Shown: in pieces, positions 22,487 to 32,086 of the stretch
How the letters are laid out: the number at the start of each line of letters is the position of its first letter
How positions within the stretch are numbered: position 1 is the stretch's first letter
NCBI GenBank assembly: GCA_030144725.1
Contig: JASKMD010000014.1
Location: 8,148,284-8,212,283 of the forward strand
Direction of reading: 5' to 3'
DNA length: 64,000 nt
Source of the DNA: Haematococcus lacustris
Lineage: Eukaryota > Chlorophyta > Chlorophyceae > Chlamydomonadales > Haematococcaceae
Notes under the pieces: model-generated
What the model was told of the DNA's origin: nothing
Database searches by the model: none
What the model saw: only the letters and a program-made list of their open reading frames with translations
Program-made: the position numbers and the translations under genes

Positions 22487-23716
22487 CCTCACAGGGCAGA
22501 TGTAACGGTCTGGGAAGGCATCCCTCAACCCCACACACTAGCCCTCCCTCAAGCCCCCATCCAGCCCCACCCCTATGGTGCCCCGCAGCGATGTTAACAC
22601 TGCATGCATACCTGTAGTGCCTCATCAGTGATCACGCGTCCTCCAAGGTACGAGTCTACGATGTAATGATCACTACCCCAGCCGTCAGGTTGCTCAGTCG
22701 TGAAGGATCGACTGTTGTATGATAAACATCGCCCTAGCAGGGCACCCCCACCATTGACCCCGTCATTTCGGGTAGAACTCTTTAGTGCACCGCAAGCACC
22801 GTAGCGCTTGCCAGCACACATCCCCAGTGTGAGGGGGGGTCAAGATTCCATGGTGGGGATTACATGTTGTAGCTGGCTGTCGTCGCTACTTATGCACGTT
22901 TACCCTCTTCTGGCCCGACCTGCCTGGCTTTGGCTAGGCTGGGCTGCCTTCATGCTTGGGCGGGCAAGGGTGGCGATTCCAATGGCGAGGCGAGGCGGTG
23001 AGGCGAGACGGCGAGGTCTCCATGTCCCTCTAACCGCCCCTACCAACCGAGTCACATGGAGCCTCCATTGCAAACGCGCTCTTTCTTACAACTCCTGAAC
23101 CACACAGCCCTCATGCCCAAGGGCCTATTCCCAAGTTTTTATTTTGCTCATTTGCTCGGATTCTCCGCGGTTGTGGCAGTTGAGGGTAACCGCCTCCCGC
23201 CCGCCCGGCCTGCGCCTGCCTGCCTGCACCTGCGAGAACAGTTACTACCCGCATCTCCAGCAGCGGAAACGCACAGCAGAGTGCTTGCTTGGTTTCTGCC
23301 TGGTTTCTGCCGCATTGCTTTGCCCGCTTCCATCTAGTCCATCTAGTCCCGCTGGAGAGTCTGACTAATACGACTGCACGCCTTGCACGACTGCATTGCA
23401 CCGCAGTTCGCATTTTGCGCACTTGTACTTGCGATGCTTACCACCATCACCCCCGCCACCACCTTAGCAAACGGGAATTCGGCGCATCTGGGGCACTTGC
23501 ATCGTTGCACTACTGACACTACCTGACACAACCTGCGCAAGTTGCTTACTTACTTACTTACTGCAGCCAATCTTACACAATCTGCCCCTAGCAGAGTTTA
23601 AGCACAGCCTGGCCTATGCAAAGCATCATTTACATCACGACGATACATCTGCCTGCCAAAGGCACACAAGCATAGGTACATTCCTGCCTCGCAGCAGAGA
23701 TGGTTGCATAGTCAAG
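22487..23716. other. Intergenic, no gene seen
   Basis: It holds the 3' UTR of the TPR/J gene. No exon with coherent phase or known motif was found on either strand. A short (TTAC)n run occurs near 23547-23560. Confidence 0.35.
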
Positions 23717-23864
23717 TCAAGAGATGCTGCCATCATCTGTTCTCTGGGCCTGCTCGTCGGGCGCCACCGAGGATAACGCTTTGCCCTCTGTCGCGAGGCT
23801 GAGGGCTGCCAGGGCCTTAGCCTGCTCTAGCAGCGATTCCATACCCGCAGTGCCAGATTCTCTT

Positions 23865-23954
23865 GACTCAACCGCTGAACCTCCGAGCATTTCAAATTTG
23901 CTGAAGGTGTTAGCAAAGGGGTCTAGCAAATATGAAATGCTCGGCGGTTGGGTC
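23865..23954. repeat. Imperfect inverted repeat (hairpin), arms about 30 bp
   Basis: The core arms are CCGAGCATTTCAAATTTGCT and AGCAAATATGAAATGCTCGG (one mismatch), extended outward by GACTCAACCGC and GCGGTTGGGTC. The loop is about 25 bp. It could be a small foldback element or a structured RNA. An open minus-strand frame (23717-24025) crosses it, but I see no recognisable protein. Confidence 0.7.
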
Positions 23955-24120
23955 CGACGGTTGGGTCGCCAAGGGTTGTCCATTGGCGCTGCTGAGACGC
24001 TCCCCCAGCTGCTACAGGTGTGCAAGATAATCGTATGGGGTCAAAACGCGCATCGCGCCAGCCAGTTTTGCACACGGGCAAAAAGTGCAGCGGTTGAGAG
24101 CAAATGGAGCATTTGAATTG

Positions 24121-24375
24121 CTAAAAACTCAGGAATAGGCCCCAAAGCTCATCCCAAAGCTCTTGCGGGAGGTGGTCGGTGAGGTGGGCTAACTTGGCCT
24201 TTCTTGCGTGGAACGTATTGTCCCTGCTGCTGGCAGCGCGGGCCTCTCCTGAAGCCTTCCTTTTGCGCTGTGCCTCGGTCAAGTCGGGTTGGGCTGCCTC
24301 GTCGCGGTTGAAGTCGGGGTCATCCGGCACTGCTCTAGGCCCACCCACACCGGTTCGTCTCTTCTTCCTCGCCAT
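24121..24375 (-). CDS. Small basic open frame, probably retrotransposon-linked
   Basis: An 84-codon frame starts MARKKRRTGVGGPRAVPDDP, has a basic/acidic middle, and ends LTDHLPQELWDELWGLFLSF. It follows the reverse-transcriptase C-terminal remnant (24423-24740) on the same strand, so it may be the 3' coding end of that element. No known domain. Confidence 0.3.
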   Translation of the reverse strand: MARKKRRTGVGGPRAVPDDPDFNRDEAAQPDLTEAQRKRKASGEARAASSRDNTFHARKAKLAHLTDHLPQELWDELWGLFLSF

Positions 24376-24422
24376 AAACAATAGCGAGATGATGTGGCTT
24401 ACACCGCTTAAGCCGTCAGCCG

Positions 24423-24740
24423 TTAGGCTGCTAGGCCGCCCTCCCCCTCTAGGGGTTCGGGACTTTCTGTAACGCACTTCAAAGCAAGGTGCACAAACAA
24501 AGGTGCACATGGGCTCAACATGAAGTCATGCAAATTCTCATTATTGTTCTGTAAGGTCATGGCAAACTCCGGCTGCTCCCTGATGGAACTCGTGGCAGTG
24601 CACTCAAAGATGAAATGCATGGCGTCATCCACTACCCCCTCTGTGCATCTGGTGCATGTGCGATCAATGAAAGTTACCCCCTCAAACCATTCATTCATAC
24701 AATTCATAAACAATAGCAGGTCACCCCGGCCATTGGCCAT
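24423..24740 (-). pseudogene. Retrotransposon C-terminal zinc-finger remnant
   Basis: The frame contains DRTCTRCTEGVVDDAMHFIF followed by ECTA, a CxxC...H...C pattern like the zinc-binding region found C-terminal to LINE reverse transcriptases. No reverse transcriptase core precedes it, because the inverted-repeat element at 24719 interrupts immediately upstream. It is a remnant only. Confidence 0.45.
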
Positions 24741-25962
24741 GCCAATCCGTGACAGGCCTGCCGCTCACACCACGCGCTAGTGAAGGGTAGCTGAGGCTAT
24801 CGCGGTAAGTCACGCGCGCTAAAACTCGCGTTTTGGACTGAAGCCTCCCAGATCACTCCGCCCGCCATTCCCGCGGACTGTGAACATGGTCGCTCGCTGC
24901 AACCTGGGGCTCACCGTGGTGCGACCGTACGTGGGTCGCAGGTCGAAGCGCAAGATTCCCTGGGTTGGGTCGGGACCCCTCATGGCCCGGGCCCTTCCTG
25001 ACACCTGGCCCGGGACCTGCCTGACACCTGGCCCGAGACCTGCCTAACCCTGCCTCCAAGCAAGCAGAGCATCTCACTTAGGTGTCAGCAGCACCGTGCG
25101 TGGACTTTGTTTCACTACCGTGCACCCTGCTGAAGCCTTGTCCCCATCATTCTGGGGCTTCTGTCAAGACCATCAACTTTTCGGTATGTGGTCCTTTCCG
25201 CGTGCTTCCACCTGTGTCGGATAGCTGGACGGGTCTATTTTCCGGGATGCTCTCGCAGGTATGCTCCATCACCTTGTGTGGTACATACAAAGACAAAATG
25301 TGGCAGTGGGTGAAACTTGCATGGGGCTATCTCATCACAGGGGGCGATTGGCTCCGTCCTTGGGAGCATCCCCGACGGGCTGGACCGTGTGTTGTCGCAT
25401 GGCGCCCTCATCGTTGCGTTTCTCGCACTGTGCGCGAAGTTGATACCGAAAGATGCGATGAGCCCTCCTGAACCCCGATGTCGCGCTGCCTTGGCACACC
25501 ATAAAGCGATACGTGCCAAGCTTGTAAGTAGTGGCAGTGGCAGTGCCGGAAACCTTCATTGTGGCGGGCGCCGCGGACGCCACGGAAAACAGTGCCATGC
25601 ACCCAACTTGCACCGACTTGCACCGAAGCGTGGCGTGACTCAGTCTCGTGGTGTAGTGACACGTGGCAGCACGGCTCACTGCGATGGCCTGCGGCGCACT
25701 ACGAGCCTGCCTCTTTAGTGCGAACTTTGCTACGGACGCCACGGAGAGCCTCGCCACCCTGCTCTTGTGAGTGGGTCGCTGCTTGTTTGCGCTATCTCAA
25801 TTTTCGACCTGGTGGCGGGCGGTGATCTGGTACAAGGCTTCAGTCTAAAACGCGAGTTTTAGCGCGCGTGACTTACCGCGATAGCCTCAGCTACCCTTCA
25901 CTAGCGCGTGGTGTGAGCGGCAGGCCTGTCACGGATTGGCATGGCCAATGGCCGGGGTGACC
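24719..25962. mobile_element. 1.24-kb element with ~150-bp terminal inverted repeats
   Basis: 24719-24869 and 25813-25962 are inverted copies of each other, nearly identical over the outer ~130 bp and then indel-rich. The outer ends begin GGTCACCCCGGCCATTGGCC. The four bases AGCA flank both ends and may be a target duplication. The ~940-bp interior has plausible plus-strand splice signals (a GTATGT donor near 25193, an exon opening with GAIGSVLGSIPDGLDRVL and ending AAACTT-like at GTAAGT near 25530) and a hydrophobic stretch, but no transposase was recognised. It is probably a non-autonomous or foldback element, perhaps carrying a captured gene piece. Confidence 0.6.
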
Positions 25963-26228
25963 AGCAACGCGAGGCAGCAACACGTACTAAGGATTTTCGT
26001 GTTTGTCACACACATGTACGCATTTGCTTTCGGGCTTGTGAGCGCGCATCGCTATTGCGGAGTAACTCATTTGCCCTTCGCGCTGCTACAGAGCGAGGAA
26101 GGACGCCATTTTCCGAGGAGGATGGCCAACCACTACCGAACTAGAAAATCAGAAAAATTGAATTACTAGCCCGTTCGCGGATAGGCCCCAGGTCTTTCTT
26201 ACAATCCACCAACTACCTCGCTAAGTCA

Positions 26229-27288
26229 ATGGCTACGAGTTCCCATCAGGTTTTGTGGGCCCTGGCGCTAACTCTGTCCTCCTTGGCGACCGCCATTGGT
26301 AAGGCCTCAACAGGCCTCCGCAGTAGCGCATTGGCCCCTTGCTAGCGGCCACATCTGCAGGCGTGCGATGCAGGTGGCGCCCCGTTACGAGCCGCTGCCC
26401 TGTCTAACACCGGCCCTGTTAGCAGCCAGTCATTAACACCTCCGTGCTCGCACAGCGCTCCTCCCTCACGCCAAATGTTGCAGTAAGTGGAGATACAAGC
26501 ATCATTGCCCCGGACGGATTGCTTCGCACAACATGAAAACTAAGCGCGTAAAACACTAGCATAGGTTCGGTGCCGTCCTTGCCGTCATGTGCGTTGCGAT
26601 GTCTGACACAATGCAACAGCAAGTACAGATGTTGTTTACTCCCTACCGTAGGAAGCAAGTCACTGAGGATGTGAGCTGAGGGGCACAAGCCCACACACCA
26701 AAGTCTGCGTCGCCTGCTGTCCATGTCCACTTCAGGTTGAACCATTCTCCCCCCTCGCCCCTCCCCCTCGTAGCCCCTCCTATACCCTCTCCAGTCGTCC
26801 CTCCGCCCCTTACCTCTTGCAGCTCAGCCGGCTCCGCAAGCGGTGCCCAAGCCCCTCCTTGCCAACCCTCCCCAGCCCCTGCACCCAGCTCTAGACCCTG
26901 GGCACATCCTGCCCTCCCAGACTATGCGTTGTATCCCCCCTTCCTGGGCTGGCCCCAGGCCCCCCTGGCACCTAGGCTGCGCCCCCCACCCAGCCCCCCA
27001 CCAGCTCCCCCCCAGCCACCAGCACCCAGCCCCCCACCACGGCAGCCCATCCCCCCTCCACCCACCCTCCCTCCCTCACCCCCATCCCCACCCCCTGGCC
27101 CTCCCTCGCCCCCCAACCCAGCCCCACCCCTCCTGGTGCTCCAGGGGGCGCAGTTGATGGTGGCCCCAACCTTGTTTGCTGGCTCAAGGCTGACAGCAGC
27201 AGCCAGCGAGGCAATGGCTGTGCCCACTGTGCTGCTTATATGGGCATTGACAGCCTGCCTGCTGCTGAGCATGGCACTGGGGCAGTGA
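26229..27288 (+). CDS. Secreted Pro-rich (HRGP-like) protein with likely GPI signal
   Basis: Exons 26229-26298, 26374-26482 and 26736-27288 sum to 732 nt, giving 243 residues and stop in phase. The N-terminus MATSSHQVLWALALTLSSLA is a signal peptide. The middle is Pro-rich with Ser-Pro and Pro-Pro-Pro runs (RPPPSPPPAPPQPPAPSPPP), the substrate of prolyl hydroxylation and arabinosylation in volvocine walls. The C-terminus has a Ser/Ala-rich site followed by a hydrophobic tail, TVLLIWALTACLLLSMALGQ, as in GPI-anchored arabinogalactan proteins. The predicted location is the plasma membrane or wall. Function is inferred from composition, not from a catalytic fold. A different-frame Pro/His-rich reading exists but lacks both signals. 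Confidence 0.7.
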
Positions 27289-28501
27289 GCACCCAGGAGC
27301 TGGGACAGCAGCAGCTATGGCTTGCATGTGATCGCATCTCACTCTTGTATGTAAGCAGCTGTAGCCTGCCTTGCACTGCTGAAGACTGCCCGGCTGTGCT
27401 GACCACCAGTGTGATGTCACATTGCATAGCCACCCATCCTGTATACATCCGTCGACAACCTCCACTATCTCTGCAAGCATCATCCTTGCAATAGTGGTAT
27501 TGGCTCCATGTCCTTGACGTGTAGCGGTGTGACACATCCTCCTGCTGGTAGTCTTGGGGACTTAGGGTTCCGGAGCTGCCTCATCACAAGCATCATGCCT
27601 TCCTACCCATTGTGCATGTTTGACATGGGGGAATACATTCTACACAAGTTTCTCCCATGCACAGCTAGGAGGCCCTGACATGATGCATAGACCTGGGCAG
27701 AGCATCTGCAGGCGATCACTTGAGACCATTCCTGTAGCACACGGATTGTGTTGGGTGGCATGCAGTCTGCCACACAGCACTCTGAGCCAGTACAGGAGAG
27801 ACATGGCTATGGTCTTTGTACATATAAGTTGTATGTGGCATACATTTGCGAGAGTGCTTTTTCATGCAAGCGTGAAAGTGGCCTGCATTCAGGTGTGGGG
27901 GGTATGTGTCAAAGAATGTATTGTTCACTTGCACCTTGGTCACGCTTGCCTTGTTTACAATTCCAAGCTGGACCAGGTTGTAAAACCCAGCATTCACTTC
28001 GTCTCTTCATAACACAAGTCAAGGCATTGCGGCGCCGCAGCGTTAGGTTATGAACCCGAACCAAGGGCCGCAGCATGTCATGTATAAGCGCACCTATTTC
28101 TATACCTCTGTCATTCTCATCCTGCAAGCTCGCCTGTTAGCTCAGCACTCATAACATCTGCGTCTTCCCAGCCTGTTTCAAGAGCAGATTCAGGAACGTT
28201 TTATTTAGTCCTCTGTGGAAAGCACACCCTCATACACCACGCACCCTCTCCATCTCGTCACCCTCCCCAGTGCGCTCAGCAGTGAAGCACAGCATCAATT
28301 GTATCATCGCTCAGTCACAGTCCATGTTAAGCCACACACATGCTACATCACACACCGCATGTCCCAGGTCAGAGCAAGGCATGTGCACGCCCCAGGTCAT
28401 ACACCCCGAACCAGCCTCAGTGCCATGGGAGTTAAGCACAGTCACTTCTAGATACGCCATGCCACTGCCCACATGCCTGAGGACAGCTGGCCCATGACCT
28501 G
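27289..28501. other. Intergenic between converging 3' ends
   Basis: It contains the 3' UTRs of the Pro-rich protein gene and of the sphingoid-base hydroxylase gene. No supported exon, RNA gene or tandem array was found. Confidence 0.4.
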
Positions 28502-29725
28502 CTACTGCTGGCTAGCCTGGGCCCTGCGGCCTCGGCTGCGAGTCACGATGCCCTGGGCCTGCTGCAGCCCAGGCATCAGCTGCGTGGGTGGCTCTGCTGC
28601 GCCTGAGGAAAGCCGCCCAGAGACAGCTGTGCCAGTGCTGCCATCAGAGTCACTGCCCTGCAGGTGGCCTGGCTGCGCTTCTGCCTGGACCACTGCCTGA
28701 GTAACCTCAACAGCAGCTGTTGTGGTGGAGTCTGCGGAGGATGGCTTGTCACTGCTAGGCTGTCCTACAGCAGGCTTGCTTGCACTGCTGGGCAGGGGCA
28801 GCTTGCTGGCTGCGAGGTCTGCATCGACCTTGCTGCTCAGCTCCTGCTGGGTCAGGTGAAACTGGGAGGGGTCAAGGTAGGTGCCACACAGGTGGTCCCA
28901 AAAGGTGAAGTATGGCTGGCTGAAGTTCTTCTTGATGCCCCTGATGTCGTGGTGCACATCGTGGTAGGCTGCACTGTTGGGAAAGAGGTTGTGCATGGGG
29001 TTCAATGGCCACACATACCCGCAGTGGTCAAACACCGTCTTGGCTGTGCTGAAGGAGAAGAAGATGGTGGCAGTGCGGCAGCTCATACCGGTAGCGAACA
29101 TGGAGACGCCAGCGCCAACCGTGTCCAGGAGCATGGCCTCGATTGGGTGGTTGTACAGGGCACCGATGGCGTAGGGAATGTACATTTGGTGGTGCACTGA
29201 GTGGAAGTTCTGGTAGAGATAAGTGGAAACGTGCATCCCACGGTGGATCCAGTACTGCCAGGCGTCCATCACAAACATGCCGATCACGAACTGCAGAGCG
29301 TGCTGCAGAAGACTGCGTGGCTTAGAGCAGGTGGTGCACTGCTCAGGGTCCGCCAAGATGACCAGAACCGCCAGGAGTGATTGCAGGAGCTGCTGGAGCA
29401 GCACGCGCGCCACAAGTGCACCTCTCCCAACTTGGTTGGCACGCCCAACGTCCTTCCGCGCCACCTTGTGCTTGAGAACGAAGGCACGGCGACTGGTGTC
29501 GAGCCAGTCATAAAAGAGAGCCACAACCCAATATGTAATGATAGGTGACAGAAGCATAGCAAACTCCTCGGTGCCGGGCTGCAAGTGCTGCCGCAGCACG
29601 GCGAGCTTGTCGCACAGAAGAGTACGCATAGTGTCTTGCATTCTAAGCATACTGAGCCGTTCCGAAACTTTGGTGTCCTCAAACAAGCCGTTGGGAGCAA
29701 GAATTTGACCATTTTCAAAACACAC
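28502..29725 (-). CDS. SBH: Sphingoid-base C4-hydroxylase (SBH/SUR2 family), intronless
   Basis: An ER-membrane di-iron oxygenase that hydroxylates dihydrosphingosine/ceramide at C4 to make phytosphingolipids. The 407-codon frame is uninterrupted. Histidine motifs: WIHRGMH, NFHSVHHQ and AAYHDVHHD. They are set in family sequence such as YAIGALYNHPIEAMLLDT, FDHCGYVWPLNPMHNLFPNS and QPYFTFWDHLCGTYL. Several hydrophobic membrane segments precede them. The C-terminal ~80 residues after HLTQQELSSKVDADL are low complexity (Ser/Ala/Gln) and look lineage-specific. The lack of introns is odd beside multi-intron neighbours and suggests a retrocopy or intron loss. The start is taken as the first Met of the frame. 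Confidence 0.88.
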   Translation of the reverse strand: MCFENGQILAPNGLFEDTKVSERLSMLRMQDTMRTLLCDKLAVLRQHLQPGTEEFAMLLSPIITYWVVALFYDWLDTSRRAFVLKHKVARKDVGRANQVGRGALVARVLLQQLLQSLLAVLVILADPEQCTTCSKPRSLLQHALQFVIGMFVMDAWQYWIHRGMHVSTYLYQNFHSVHHQMYIPYAIGALYNHPIEAMLLDTVGAGVSMFATGMSCRTATIFFSFSTAKTVFDHCGYVWPLNPMHNLFPNSAAYHDVHHDIRGIKKNFSQPYFTFWDHLCGTYLDPSQFHLTQQELSSKVDADLAASKLPLPSSASKPAVGQPSSDKPSSADSTTTAAVEVTQAVVQAEAQPGHLQGSDSDGSTGTAVSGRLSSGAAEPPTQLMPGLQQAQGIVTRSRGRRAQASQQ

Positions 29726-29868
29726 ATTTTTGTGACTCCTTCGCTTGCATTATCGCAGCCGGGTGTGTGCTGGTGTAGGTATGCCGGTGTGCTGGTTTAC
29801 CATGACTTCGACTGGGAGGGTAAGGAGCGGGAGCATGGATTTGAGTAGGTTCCAGGGTCAGCTCTGCC

Positions 29869-31144
29869 TCAGGTGTTCCCAACATGGGGTTAGTAATCTT
29901 CATGCAAGTATTCTCTCAATACTGCACTGTTTTCGATAGCGTTTATCACATTGGCATTGGCGGTTTAGTCCGCGTAATCTGACCATCAGCGCTAGCCATT
30001 GGAGTCTTTGCTCGCGTACTGCCACATGTGCCCGCGAACAAATCACATCGGCGCGACGGGTCTCCTTGGCACGGTGAGCCATATCGCTGAGGACCCATCT
30101 ACCTAGCGTAGTGAGCTGGTTGTGCACAAATGGAATGTCCGGCTGACACCCAACGCGATGTCTGCCGGGCGTGCAGGGCGCCTAGACGGGGTGATTGAAA
30201 CATATCTCCATGCTCGCTTCCGCCGTATACACCAGTTGGGTCGGCGCACACTAAGGTATCACCGGCTTACACCCCCCCCCTCCTCCACTGTGTCCTCCAC
30301 TGTGTTGCACCCGCTGCATGCACAGGAAAATGGCCATGGAATGTTTGTTCTTGATCCCTTGGCGCATTTATTAGAACAAACCGCACGTTAAACAGCCCAG
30401 GCCTCTATCAGTTTGACATCCGTTTGACATCCGCCCCTGGGCTGCCCACCCCTCCTGCTGCCCCCCCCTGGCAGCAGTTGGCAGCTGGTGCTGGTGCCGC
30501 CCCTGGGCTGCCCACCCCTCCTGCTGCCCCCCCCTGGCAGCAGCTGGCAGCTGGTGCTGGTGCCGCCCCTGGCATGTTCACCCCTCCATCTGAGCAGCAG
30601 GGGGCCACAGCGGAGCTGAACACGAGCTCGACACGCAAGCGGGGGGCGGGCGGGAGGGATCGGACCCAACATGTCGAGGAAGGTAACATAGCAATGGCAT
30701 ACACACCTTGTGAGGCATTGCAGAGTGGCCAGGCCAACAGTACTGCTCACGAAGGGGTCAAGCATCGCAGCAACCTTGCATATTTCTGAGCATGGGTGGA
30801 GGGGCGCTGTTACATCGGTTTGGCATGCCATGTGAACCGATTTGACTGCGGCGACTGTCCCTCACTATGTGCAGGTGGTCCTGGGCCACGTCGGTCGCGG
30901 CGGTCTCTCGCGGCGAGGCCCGCATGAGCAAAAAGTGTATGGATTTGGATGTGAAGATTTGAGCCGCCATAGCACCCAGCACACTGCACAGTATTTAATG
31001 ATACAAGCTGCACCGCATAGCTGAAAGAGTCCTCTATCCAGGGATGTGCGAAACATAAATAGAAACCACGTGGCTGAGACGCGGCGTCGATTTGATTACC
31101 AGGGGTCAGTTTCCTGTCATTTTCTGTTAGTTGGGGACACCTGA
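29869..31144. mobile_element. DNA transposon copy A, 15-bp TIR family, internally deleted
   Basis: The left end TCAGGTGTTCCCAAC (29869-29883) and the right end GTTGGGGACACCTGA (31130-31144) are inverted repeats with one mismatch. The subterminal sequence after the left end (ATGGGGTTAGTAATCTTCAT) matches copies B and C. The right ~330 bp match copy B closely. Inside is only a Pro/Ala-rich frame (30424-30789) with two copies of PPWQQLAAGAGAAPGLPTPP, so no full transposase. Flanking 7-mers do not match, so no target duplication was identified. Confidence 0.7.
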
Positions 31145-32006
31145 CTTACACCCCCCCCTCCTCCACTGTGTCCTCCACTGTGTTGCACCCGCTGCACCCA
31201 TAGAAAAAGCGATACGTAATGTTTGCTCTTAACCCATTGGCGCATCTATTGAAACAAACCGCACAATAAACAACCCAGGCCTCTATCAGTTTGACGTCTT
31301 CAAAGTGACATCATGTTCTCCAAGCAGAATCAGGGCCACGGGGCTGTGGGGTGGCAGTTGAGCTATGGCATTTTGCACGCAGGTGGATGGCATGTATGGA
31401 TGGGAGTGTAACTTTAAGAGGAGCCGAGTCCAAACTCGGTCATGGTGTGGAGTTGTGCGACTGACTGCATGGCTCTGGCCCTGAGATCGGCTAAGGGAGT
31501 TGGGGGTCACAGACCAAAGTGAGCTTTTGCCTTATCTGAGTATTAGCGTTTGTAACACTGTGAGTTTCTGGCTTATCTGAGTATGAGAGTTTGTGACAAT
31601 GTCTAAAAGGAGCCTAACCTAGTAAGTAGCATGTTGTAAGTCCACATGGTCGAGATGTGGCATTGCCCTCAAGGTATGGGGGGAAGGTAGGCTCAGTGCC
31701 ACATTCCCGCAACCGCTCTCCGATCCGACTGCTGCTGTCGACGCGCATGCTTGTGTAGAGTAGCCTAAGTGACGCGCGCGGTCGAAGCGATGACTGCATG
31801 CTCCGCAACGGCTCAAATTCGAATCACCAACTTTGATGCTTTGCTGTGCACGACCTACTGAGTGCAAAACTTTTCTGGATGGGTCAAAGGTAGCTGGCTG
31901 GGTTGGCTACATTGTGAATCATCTAGCATAATGTTTGGCGCAGGGAGTGCAGAGTTACAGCCGTCCTACTACCAGGGGTAGGTTTCCTGACATTGGGAAC
32001 ACCTGA
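31145..32006. mobile_element. Partial element related to copy A, right end at 31992-32006
   Basis: 31145 to about 31310 repeats 30264-30420 (TTACACCCCCCCC..., TCCTCCACTGTGTCC, AACCCAGGCCTCTATCAGTT). The segment ends at 31992-32006 with ATTGGGAACACCTGA, a right-end terminal repeat, preceded by the same TACCAGGGGT...TTTCCTG block as in copy A. The interior between differs, and no left terminus was found. It is probably a deletion derivative. Confidence 0.5.
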
Positions 32007-32086
32007 CTCTGCCTCTATGACAGTAGATATATCTGAACGGATGTATCCACAATGTTGTATCCCTATCCTCCCGTGGAGCCCCCTAC

